This document shows, piece by piece, positions 22,151-32,364 of a stretch of DNA of 64,000 nucleotides. Source of the DNA: Brachypodium distachyon (lineage: Eukaryota > Streptophyta > Magnoliopsida > Poales > Poaceae); NCBI RefSeq assembly GCF_000005505.3, contig NC_016132.3, positions 2,852,001 to 2,916,000 of the forward strand, given 5' to 3'. The notes beneath the pieces were generated by a model. It was not told where the DNA came from and ran no database searches. It was given only the letters and a program-made list of their open reading frames with translations. The first letter of the stretch is position 1. The number at the start of each line of letters is the position of its first letter. Both the position numbers and the translations under genes were made by a program.

Positions 22151-24037
22151 ATGTATGCCGCTCAGAGTCACAGGTGCCGCCGCGCCCGCGAGAGGGGAAT
22201 CCATGCCCATGGCGGCGTCGCCAGGAAGCGCACTTCGCTGTCGCCGCCGCAGGTCCTTCTGTGCTTCATAGGCGCCGCCGTCCTCCTCGCCAACGCTCGA
22301 CACGCGCTGTTCGCCAAGGTATTATCGATTACTCCAACCATGCCGGAAGCTGAATCCCGACTACTAGTCTAGTACTCGACAATAGTCACCAGTGCGTTTC
22401 AGAGTTCTTGGTTGCTCATCGATCCTCCCTGAGTTCCTTCCCTAGGGGCGTTATTAGTAGTAGCAGCAGCATTGTGGATTCAGCTGGTGAAAAAGAGCCT
22501 CGCTTTCTTGATTCAACTCCTTCGCTAATTAATCAATCCCATGTCTTGATTTCGTGTTGCAGGACTCATTTCTGGGCTCCTCCTGGAGAATTTCGTTGTC
22601 ACCTGTTGCTCACGCTCGCACGCCCAGACCTCGAGGTGTGAAGTATGAGCTGTACACGCTCCCTGTAAGGCCTGCTTGTTTAGTGTCTCCCTTTGCATCG
22701 GCTCCGAAGGTAAATGGCTGAAATATCTGTATGCTAGTTCCTTAGGTGGATGCAAAGGCTGTAGCCGATGGTGACACGATGACCGTGCATGTTGACACGG
22801 CGGACCCTCGTGAGTTCGGCAACGTGCCCCCTGAAGTTCAGGAAGCCGTGGCGGAGCGGACCAAGGCGCGGGCAGCCAAGGACTATCAGAAGGCTGATGC
22901 GCTTCAGAAGATCTTAGTGGATGCAGGATATAGGTCAGTTCGAATTGACTTCATTCAACTGTGTATCCATCTATCTTGTCAGCTTGTGAGTTGTGACCAC
23001 TTCTGATTTCTGAAGCTTGTTATTTCTGAGGGCAGGCAAGTTCCTAACTCGAGGGGCGAACAGGTTCTCGCGAAGAAGTACTGGATCAGGCTAAGGTTTG
23101 TCGCACCTCTTATTCTCAATCAATGATCAAGGACTTTGTTCTAACTGGACTACATCTGAGATATTATGGAATGTGACGAATGCAATGCAGAGGGATTGAT
23201 GCACCAGAGAACTCAATGCCTTATGGTAAAGAGGCAAAAGAGGAGCTAGTGAAGCTTGTGCAAGGAAAAGCCTTAAAGATTTCCATATATGATAAGGATC
23301 GGTACGATCGATTGGTTGGAGATGTTGAATGCAATGGGATCTTCGTGCAGGTAAAATATCACACTGTTATCCATTTGGAAGTCTGCTATACTGGAATAAT
23401 CTGTTGATGTACTGAATTATCTTTTGCTCCATGTGCTAGCTTCCCTTTTCTAAAAAATCTCTGTTCTTGAAATTGCATGATCACACGTACATTTACACTA
23501 TAGGAAATCCAATGTGTTCAAGATTATGAAAATGTCTATAAATAAGAGGACCAAGCTTTTGGTATTAAATCAGCAAGAAAAATGTAGATTACCTGAGCCG
23601 AAGATACACATTTTCTTGCTTTGTTAGCTACTGCTAGTTGGTGATGTTTTGACTATGAAACAAATTAGTTTTTTTCTTGCTTTGGGAACAGGAACACATG
23701 CTGAAGAGAGGGCTCACTTGGCACTACACTGCCTACGATCGACGGCTGGAGCTCGCCACGGTAAGCAGTGTGGCACACCTAACAGCTCCAGTTCACTTGA
23801 CCAGAGTAGTGGAGCACCCTCTTGACATATCTTCAGTTAGATACATACATGAAAAGTTTCTGACGGACTGAAAATTTCCAGTGGGAGAACCAGGCACAGG
23901 CAAGCCGAGCGGGGCTGTGGGCGTTGCCGAACCCCGAGAAGCCATGGGAATGGAGGAAGGAGAAGCGCATGGGGAAAGCGAGAAGAGAAGAGCTTGCCAA
24001 TCCACTCTTCGCTCTTCAGAACTCTGCCCCTGAATAG
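22151..24037 (+). CDS. Staphylococcal-like nuclease with a PIG-H-like transmembrane N-terminus (chimeric CAN paralogue)
   Basis: Seven exons: 22151-22318, 22563-22664, 22746-22933, 23036-23095, 23191-23350, 23692-23760, 23882-24037; 300 residues, phases consistent. Exons 3-7 match the upstream nuclease exon for exon ([43 protein letters not shown]), and the key acidic and Arg residues remain. The N-terminus has no MGN signal. It carries a hydrophobic segment, [15 protein letters not shown], after a basic stretch, predicting a type II-like membrane anchor. Exon 1 and the first half of exon 2 ([11 protein letters not shown]) resemble PIG-H exons 1-2 in the next gene (FSYIGAMLLLANV, ESLCLSSFWCV). 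The extra intron after TLP (22665-22745) is absent from the neighbour. Origin by fusion is inference. Confidence 0.82.
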
Positions 24038-24707
24038 TAGCTCCATGAGTGTAGAATGTGTAAGTCTGTACCTTAACACCTGCATGTTGTAACAGCTGCT
24101 GCTGTAGAGAGAAGCAGGGAGCACTGATTGGTGTAAACTCCAACTGTGGATGCAAGATTTATTTCGTTTGATTGTTGTAATTTCTGTGAAACAGAATCTG
24201 GCACTCTGATTTGTTGCAATGGTGTAAGTGTAACTGATGGATATCATGTTGTATATAAAAGGCCTTCAGGTCACAAAATCCTGTGTCGAGATTGAACCGT
24301 TTACAGTGAAACTCATGCGGAAATTACAACTACCTCAGAACCGACGGCTATGATTAGTCGGATCTGAACCCATAGAGAGATCTCAGCCGTTCGAACTACA
24401 GTCCTCTCCCTGTCGCGGTGTCGCCGTCCGGCGGTTACCCTCCTCCCCTGCCGCCGCCGGTCCGGCTGCTTCCGAACCCTCGTTGGATCCCATTTGCAGG
24501 TGCTCGCAACCCACATCAACTCCGCGCATTTAGCTAGGAAGCTTATTTCGTGGGGACTGATCTTAGCAAGTTAAACCTCTGAGTGGTGATTAGATCTCGC
24601 GAGTTTTCGACCTCCGATTAGCCGCTGATGACCCCTGGTGCTACTGCCGAGCGATCCATGACTCCGTGCTGATGCCAGCTTGGATTGTTTTTTGGCGTGC
24701 TGATACC
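24038..24707. other. Spacer and leader before PIG-H
   Basis: The 3' UTR of the chimeric nuclease runs to about 24290. The remainder is the GC-rich leader of PIG-H. No other gene seen. Confidence 0.45.
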
Positions 24708-26154
24708 ATGAAGAAGCACCAAGCACAGGGGATTTCCGCCGGCGGCGTGTACAGGTACACGCATCGCCGCGAGGGAGGAGCTGATATCCACGACGTCTTC
24801 GTCGAGAAGAGCGCGTCCCGTTTGCTGTTCTCTTATATCGGCGCGATGCTCCTTCTCGCCAATGTTTGTTATGCCTTGTTGAAACAGGTAGGATTTCTCG
24901 TAATAGATAATTCCCAGAACCCAACCATGACTGAATTTCCATTATTTCGCTGTTCAGATCGGGTGCTCTGGTTGCTAGATGGCAATCTCACCTTAGGCTC
25001 TTAGCAACAAGGATTCAGATCTGAGGAAATATGTTAGGTTCCTGAACAAATATGTTACACACATGCCTTGTTGATGACTTTTATGCTGTTACATAGATCC
25101 AGGTGCTGAAGGGAAGGCATTATCTTTATGCCTGTGATTTACCTACCCATTTTGATGACTTGCCATGGTTAAATTTTCCAGGAGAGTTTATGCCTCAGTT
25201 CCTTTTGGTGTGTTCCATTTTCTGCTATTGTTGCTAAATCCTTGCAGTACAAGCCTGTGAAGAAAGGTGTGTGCTGAGGTTTGAGTTATGTATTATCTCT
25301 ATTTTGTGCATTTCAACGAACTTTTTTCGGATAAAAGTACTCATCTTAGTGAATTTTTCACCTTACAGTTGTAGAAGGAAGGGATGTTCTTTTTTATCCC
25401 ATCCACGTTGGAAATGCTTATGGAAGTGAAATTATATGAATACTGTTACGTTTAATTTTCTGCAGAGTCATTGATGATCATGCCAGGTTTTGGGGTTCAG
25501 CTAGAACAGCACTTTTGGAGGTATGAAAGAACCAACCTGGATTCTAAATGGATGCGTCGTGATTCCACTCTTGCTCTCAGCATTTGCTACTCTTCAAAAA
25601 TTTCATAGCATTGCAAGAGCACCTTCAACAATTTCAATCAGATAGGCAGCATGAAAGGAAGCGCGTGCTTAGCAAAATAAATACTTTTTCCCATTTTAGC
25701 AGGGTTAAGAACTTCTTTCTTGTCAGTATTTGCAATGATAAAATTCACGATGGATCAAGTTGTTTAGCGTTTTTATTACATACTTCCAGAAAATAGAGGT
25801 TTCATTGTTTTCGCATTGTTTGATCCCTTCTGTGCGTTATCTTTACAGTGGAAGAGTTCATCGCCAATTTGTGCCCATCGGCAAGATCCTAAAGCCAGTG
25901 CTGAATGAGTGCGTGACCCCTGTTACATGTTACTGGAGCTTAGCATTGCTCGTACGCAATGAAGACAAGATCACACTTGTTTTTAAGGTAAATCTCACCC
26001 GCTTTCAGTTGGTTTAAAAGTGCACCGTCAAGGAACCTGTGGTCTGAAAGAGATCCATTTGCAGAAATTGCATCCCCCAGTCAAAATGTTGGTCCCAATC
26101 TGGAAAGCTCTATGTGCATTCACAAGCTCTGACAGCATTACTAGCCCTTCCTAA
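24708..26154 (+). CDS. PIGH: GPI-GlcNAc transferase complex subunit PIG-H
   Basis: Five exons: 24708-24887, 25182-25266, 25466-25520, 25849-25987, 26065-26154; 182 residues, phases consistent. A short cytoplasmic N-terminus is followed by two hydrophobic segments (LLFSYIGAMLLLANVCYALL, then PFSAIVAKSLQYKPVKK). The conserved PIG-H core follows: ESLMIMPGFGVQLE, RVHRQFVPIGKILKPVLNE, CVTPVTCYWSLALLVRNED and MLVPIWKALC. PIG-H works with PIG-A in the ER membrane to transfer GlcNAc to phosphatidylinositol, the first step of GPI-anchor synthesis. The length matches plant homologues. Its first two exons appear to have been copied into the upstream nuclease gene. The ATG at 24708 is preferred to one at 24669, because the peptide from there matches the family and the extra segment does not. 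Confidence 0.9.
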
Positions 26155-27358
26155 GTTCCTCGGCCAAACGGTTCGCACCAACTTGTTGAGTAAGATGGTG
26201 ATAGCCCATGGAAACTAGACGGTGCTTGCTGAAGACTTTGCTGACGTTCAGTTTTTGCCACAACTGGCTGAAGAACAAATTATATAAAGTGGCAGAATGT
26301 TACCGGTGGCTCCGAGCCTCTGATTGTTCAGTAGACCAGGCTGAATTATTCTCTGTTTATCTGTCGGAACTGAATGATCCACTTGTAACCTTGGCCATGC
26401 CCCATGTGTATTTCTGTCCGCTCATCAAGATACACAACAGAATGTACCGTATAGTTTCTTCACCTCCATCCTCTGTTAACTGCAAAGTCATTCATCTGGT
26501 CACTGGAGGGTACATCTTCTGCTGATAAATGAAATCTTGGCTAGTACTTGTATGCAATCTTTTCTGCAGTACTAGGATTAATCTTATTCTATTAGCTGAC
26601 GGGTATCATTGCTAATGTTTCTTTATCATTTCTGGCTATTAACTACCAGCTCTAGAAGAAGAAGAAAAACTATCTCGAATAATCTACTGATTGTCCTGTT
26701 CGCCACTACACCACACGCCTAATTAACAGTGGATCTGAAGATCTGGAATTGGAGACCTGTACTTCCGAAGAACTCATCAGGTCTTCAATCATGCCAACCG
26801 TGCTATCATTATCGTCATCATCCTCAAGAACTCCCAAATCTCAAATAATTATGAGTTATCTAAAAAAGAAGAGAGAAGTGAAAGAACTGAAGTAGTGCCT
26901 GAACAATTGATTGCATCCCCAGCTTCTGAAAAGTCTGAATTGAATTAAACAACAGGCTAATAAGGGGAATGGTTGGGTCACCGACACCCCGAGGGTCCGA
27001 CACACGGGTTTGGGTCACCGTCGCCTGTCGACGTCGGCCCGGCCGGAATAATCAGAGTGCATGAGTGAGAATGCAATGATGGCTTGTGCTTCCTGGTCTT
27101 TGAAGAATTTGGTAAGGATAAGATGCTGCATCGCACATTGTTCTTGTTTGTCACAGGAAAAGAGCCTTCTATTTATATTAATATCTAGACGCCATTCTAC
27201 TCTCCTAATTTTATAGTTTGCTCCGAATCTTAATCCATAAATCATACCCAATTAATGGTTGAAGAATCAATTTATCTTTAACTAAAAATCAGATCACTTA
27301 AATAATTTCTTCTGATGAAGAAGAATACTTAAATCTAGCAAAACGGTATAAATATGTA

Positions 27359-27482
27359 CTTCCTCCGTGCAACAAAGGATGTTTCAAGTTTGTCAAAATT
27401 TGGATGTATCTAGACATGACTCAGTGTATACATGCATTCAAATTTAGTCAAAATTAAAACATCCTTTGTTGGACAGAGGAAG
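27359..27482. mobile_element. Stowaway-type MITE
   Basis: The ends are CTTCCTCCGTGCAACAAAGG and its inverted counterpart CCTTTGTTGGACAGAGGAAG. The interior holds TTTGTCAAAATTTGGATGTA and ATTCAAATTTAGTCAAAATT. The element at 28355-28472 is the same family. Confidence 0.75.
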
Positions 27483-28022
27483 TAGTGAAAATTTTAATTA
27501 CAAGTCCGTCTAGATGTATATAATTCGTCATCTTTGTAGCAGCGTGGGCATCAACGGCTGCAGAGGTCGAGAATTGCCAACTCAGGTGACTCGAGCTATT
27601 CTTCTTCTCATCATTGTCATCTTGTGGCAGGTCACTTTTGTTTCCTGATGTTAAGAGTCTTCTCTCTCTCACTATTCACGCGACCTCTTTCCTAAATCTA
27701 ATGATTTAATCCCATGTCTGGCTGGCTCGACGTCAACTACATACGGATTCTAACGTCTGGACAGTAGCGGCAAGAGAATATATATCGACGGACCACCAAG
27801 TAACATAATGGATACGCGTCGGTCGGTCGATCGATGGCAGCAGTTTTGAACGTACGGTCGCCACAATTAAAACCGATGGATGGATTAAGTGACGATGGTG
27901 AGAATCTCGCCAGACAGGACAGGTTCATCATGCATCCATGCATCGTCGATGCGTCCAGTCTGTACTAAACTTATTCAATGACTGAATGACATGTTCATAA
28001 TGCAATTATACCAGCTAAGCTA

Positions 28023-28105
28023 CTCCCTCCGATCTATTACTTTTTAGTCATATGCACATTCATATTTGGACAAAGTTGAAATAATTAATATGGATCGGGA
28101 AGAGT
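28023..28105. mobile_element. Short Stowaway MITE
   Basis: Starts CTCCCTCCGATCTATTA and ends with a degenerate inverted copy (TAATATGGATCGGGAAGAG), flanked by TA. Confidence 0.6.
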
Positions 28106-28310
28106 AGCCAGTCCGATGATTTAGTACCGCCAGTACGGAGAACCGCCACTTGATTTTGATCCAATCCTTTGCGATGCCTTGCATTGCATGCAAAGATAAA
28201 CGCTGTGCGTTGCCGATCGTTAATGTCTAACCTGGCCATCCGTCCTCCCAACGTACGTATGTCCACAAGAATCAGCAAAATGTGTGGTTAACCAGTGGAG
28301 CATTCAATGT

Positions 28311-28475
28311 ACTTTCTCCGTCCTATATTAATTGTCTCGAATTTTCTCAAATGTACTCCGTTCAACAAAAAATGTCTCAAGTTTGTCAAAATTTAGATAT
28401 ATCTATACATGACTTAGAGTATAAATGCATTCAAATTTAGTCAAAATTAAGACATCCTTTGTTGGACGGAGGACA
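28311..28475. mobile_element. Nested pair of Stowaway-type MITEs
   Basis: An incomplete element begins at 28311 (TTTCTCCGTCCTATATTAAT) and is interrupted at about 28354 by a near-complete element. That one starts TACTCCGTTCAACAAAA, ends TTTGTTGGACGGAGGA, and is closely related to 27359-27482. The outer element's right end was not found. Confidence 0.6.
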
Positions 28476-29754
28476 TATATATTCATGCAGTATGCTGGAG
28501 CACTAACGCACGTGTACGGACACTGGGCCAGATGACTGTCAACGGTCAAGTCGGCTGTAACACGGGACGAGAACACGAGGTCACGTGATGGCGGAGAAAC
28601 CGAAGCATGGTGCCCGTTAATTTATACTCTGTCGTTGCTTTGCATGGTAAGTTCCCAACGGCTTTGGTTGACAAACTAATCCCGTCGTTTAATCAGGGTC
28701 GTCGTCGAAGGTTCCTTTTGGAATAGAATAACCGGATCGGATCAGCTTAGCTAGGAATGGGTGCACCAGTAGTAGTCCGCAGCTGCCTACATGTCATAAA
28801 TTTGGTCTGGCAAGTGATCGATCGAGGCGAGAAATGGCTTGTTGGGGCCAGAAAAGAAGGCATCGATTACTCGTCCCGATGCGTCTCGTAAATCTAGGGC
28901 CTCGTTGTTGCCACTAGCCCTCACTTACTCCGTTATACGACTACGTAGTTAAGTGCATAGAGGCCAGAGGGTGTGTGGCGCATCGTGTGTTCCGTTGTAG
29001 CTCCAAAAATAAATAAAAGAAATCACTCCTGTATTACTGCGGTGTTTAGTTTCAAATTTACAGGAACGCTGCAAGGACGAAGGACAGCACGAGAGATATT
29101 TTCGATATGTGTCTTTTTTGATTGGGTTTGTTTGTGTAGGCACAATTTAGTGACGATGAAAAGAAAATACATGCAGGATGACATCTCTGTGTGTCTCTGC
29201 CAGACCCAGATTGTGAAGGAATGTCATATTTGCAGCGCACAGACTAATGAAGATCGAGAGGGAGGAAATGCACAGAACTGACACGTGGAAGTGGTTGTAG
29301 TACTAGTAGCTGACAGTTCCTGTTGTGCTCTTTAATCCGACGGAATCTGGATGCCTTTATCTATTCCCAATCGCCGCGCGGCATTCATTTCGCAACGAAT
29401 GACACTCAGTTAAGGGAGAAGAAATCAACGTCCCTGCCGCCGGGAATGACACTCAGTTAACTTGGGTCTCCTCGAACCGACAGTTTCCACATGAAAGAAA
29501 AGATCCACTAGTTACAAGCACAACATTCATTGGTCATCTCTTACAAGCAATGCATACTCATTCATTGTTTATTGTCATGTATCCCCGAAAAAAAAGAGTA
29601 TTTCGATTTTCATATACACCAGTATTACATGCTCAAGCAAAACACTTTTGATGGACTCCTGATGCAAAAGTCCAGTCGAAAATTAACCGTAACAAATAAC
29701 AACATCGATCATGCATGCATGTTGCAAGGAGATCTGATCTGACATACATGTGTA

Positions 29755-29782
29755 ATGCATGCATGCATGCATGCATGCATGC
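29755..29782. repeat. ATGC tetranucleotide microsatellite
   Basis: Seven uninterrupted copies of ATGC (28 bp), self-complementary. Confidence 0.9.
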
Positions 29783-29936
29783 GCATTGACTATTCTCATA
29801 TTCTCCTTTTGCAACTGTAGTATTACAAGCTGAAATCCTCAAGCACAACGTACACCTTTGATGATCGGCCGGCCGGCCGGCCTCCTCGTCAGTCGTCACC
29901 CTGCCACTGCGAGATTTCATTAAATTACAGTAGTTA

Positions 29937-30653
29937 CTAGACGACCCTGTGCGTGTGTGCCGTGGCAGTGCCGCCGACGGACGCGAGCGCGCTCCGGACG
30001 GCCATGGCGGCACGACATCCCCTCAGCGCCCTGAAGCTCTCCTGCCGCACCCTGAAGCACGTCGTCATGGCCGCCGCCGCATCCTCCTCTTCTTCCTCGT
30101 CCGAGAACGCGTGCATCCTGCTGCTCCCCCGCCGCATCGACGATCCCTGCGCCGGCGACCGCGCGCCGCGGAACGACAACGACAAGGACGAGAAGGAGCT
30201 CGAGGAAGAAGAAGAGGACGAAGAGGAAGAAGCCGATCTCGGCTTGCCGGTGCCGGTGCCGGTCCGGGGCAGGGACAGGGACAGGGACAGGAAGGAGGCG
30301 AGGGTGGGCCCGGCCGCCGCCGCCGGCCTGGATGACTTGCGCTTGGTCTTACTACCGGCCTTGCGGTTGCGGCGGGCGGCGTCTTCCTTGGCGCCGGCGA
30401 GCTGGTAGTAGGACGGCGGCGGCGTCAGGGGCGGCACCGGCAGCGGCGCGTGATCGGCGGGGGAGCTCTTGGGCGTGCCGGGCTGCGACTCCCAGAGGAA
30501 CGGCACGGCGCCGGCCGAGGCCACGCCGTAGTACACCCTGAAGGACGGCGCGCGCGCGCCGGTGGCAGTGGAATCCCGGGAGAGCAGCCTGGAGAGGACG
30601 AACTTGGCCCCCTTCTGCCTCGGCTCCTCTTGCCTGACGCCGGTCGCCGCCAT
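29937..30653 (-). CDS. DUF688 family protein
   Basis: Single exon, 238 residues, ATG at 30653. The family hallmark is VPFLWESQPGTPK at about residues 51-63, followed by a proline-rich PPLTPPPSYY. The rest is low-complexity: a K/R block, a long serine run, an acidic run and a closing helix (CFRVRQESFRALRGCRAAMA). DUF688 proteins are plant-specific and of unknown function. A longer in-frame start at 30836 is rejected because it adds leader-like sequence and the family motif begins close to the chosen start. Confidence 0.75.
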   Translation of the reverse strand: MAATGVRQEEPRQKGAKFVLSRLLSRDSTATGARAPSFRVYYGVASAGAVPFLWESQPGTPKSSPADHAPLPVPPLTPPPSYYQLAGAKEDAARRNRKAGSKTKRKSSRPAAAAGPTLASFLSLSLSLPRTGTGTGKPRSASSSSSSSSSSSSFSSLSLSFRGARSPAQGSSMRRGSSRMHAFSDEEEEEDAAAAMTTCFRVRQESFRALRGCRAAMAVRSALASVGGTATAHTHRVV

Positions 30654-32364
30654 GGATGGATGGACGGACGGACGTGGCTCTTGCTCGCTGCCCTGCTCTG
30701 TTTGTGTCTGAGAGAGAGGGACTGACAAAGACTGAGATGCGCAGCAGAGAGTGTGGGGTTTTATGCTCCTCGTCAGCGTCAGGTCGATCAGGGGGAGTGT
30801 TAACAATAACGAAATGGTGCTGCTGGCCATTTTCATGGCACGTCTTGCTCCCTTGTTTTTTTTATCTGATCTGATTTTTGTATTGGTTGTTATTACTGCT
30901 TAATTGCTCAGCTGCTCAGATCCCAGGAAGTAAGAGCTGACCTTTGACTTTTACGCCCGTTTGGTTTGGATCTACACACGGGCCAATCAGAATCAATCTC
31001 GATTCTGTGTACTGTAATTTAATCCTCTGCTCGTCTTTCAGGTCTCTTGCGTCGTGCCATGCATGGACACACGCAGCTTACTACCGTCTGTTCCTTTCAT
31101 TGAATGGCGGCAGCACTTCAAAATGCCATGGAGGACAAAATACTCTGTCCTTGTACACTCATCCCTGGCAGCTTAGCATCAATCTCATCGTACATGCACA
31201 CCGCTGATCTGAGAGTGAGACACACCAATACTCTACACACCATCCATAAACCAACTGTATTTCTTGGCCCACGGAATGAAGCTCGATTTGGACACACCTT
31301 ATTCATTACAGGCAGCTAAAGCTACGTACGTATATGCTCCAAGCCTCCAATTGAACTTGATTAATTTGCTGATGGGATGGATGGATCTAGCCAACGACGT
31401 ATAGATCTCTCGTTTGGATTCTTCCAGCTGCCACGAAAACCACAGCGATCGATACAGAGTACTCCTATACTATACGAACCGATGCTATACTTATACTGGT
31501 AGATATACCGTCGCCTTCTCTCGCGAGCCGGCCCATTTGCAGACAGGAGTTATGATGCCTTTTTTTGTGGTCGAATTCTTAGAGATCTTGTGTTCCAAAT
31601 CAAATATTCCCTCCCATCCATATTAATTGTCTCAAATTTGTCCAAATATGAATGTATCTATGGATAAAAAGCGTCTAGATACATGTAATATTTCGACAAT
31701 TAATATGGATCGGAGGGAGTAGACCTTAATTTAAACATGCACTTTAGACTAATCAAATGTCATACTCAACTAAAATGACCAAATGATGCTTGTTGAGAGC
31801 TGTATGTCTTTCATGCCGTCTGGGGATCAAAAGCTAATGCTTGTTGCCGTGTTCAATTTCCCTGAAAAGTTGCTTTGGACACTCTTCTATCAAGTGGGGG
31901 GCTAATGATCGATGGACATTAAAAGAGCCTAACGATATGGTTACTTGTTAATGGAAGTGGGGATTCCAAATAGTACGCGCACTACCGTGCAAGGGCATCA
32001 ATGTGGCTACTGTGATCGATGAACTGTCATGCATGGGATCGATATATATGGTCTTAAAAGAAGGCCATGCATCTTTTTGTTTGGATCGATGATTACTGGA
32101 CTTTTCACCTAACGGCATTCAGGCTTTCAATGCCCTGGATGCAGCGTCAGGGCACGATGGAGTGGAGTACTATATGCATGGAATCCCCACTAGTGTTACT
32201 AGTAGGCTCAGTTCAACTTCAGAAAAGAATAAGTAGGCTAGTACTACCGGTAGTTAATTAAGTGGGTCAAAACACTGCGGATATGTTTGCAAATTGTCCA
32301 GTAAGTGCACATGCTAGAAAATGAAGGGAGGAAAGAAAAAGAAGCTACCTGGGATCAATGCTGG
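30654..32364. other. Intergenic region
   Basis: 5' region of the DUF688 gene (to about 30900), then non-coding DNA with one intact Stowaway MITE (31607-31719). I see no other gene. Confidence 0.45.
31607..31719. mobile_element. Stowaway MITE with near-perfect ends
   Basis: The left end TTCCCTCCCATCCATATTAA and right end TTAATATGGATCGGAGGGAG are inverted copies. The interior contains TTTGTCCAAATATGAATG. About 113 bp. Confidence 0.8.

Larger units (their letters stand above)
26155..29936. other. Intergenic region rich in MITEs
   Basis: 26155-26600 is probably PIG-H 3' UTR; an open frame at 26208-26525 shows no family features. Three Stowaway-type elements follow (27359-27482, 28023-28105, 28311-28475). 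A 17-bp direct repeat lies at 29397-29413 and 29444-29460, and a tetranucleotide tract at 29755-29782. No gene recognised. Confidence 0.5.

Noticed and set aside
26208..26525. 105-codon open frame downstream of PIG-H
   Set aside because: No family motif, probably PIG-H 3' UTR. Kept only as a note in the intergenic entry.
29755..29782. ATGC tract as a CRISPR-like or satellite array
   Set aside because: A simple 4-bp microsatellite of seven units with no spacers.
30654..30836. N-terminal extension of the DUF688 protein
   Set aside because: The extra residues look like translated leader sequence. The start at 30653 gives the normal family N-terminus.
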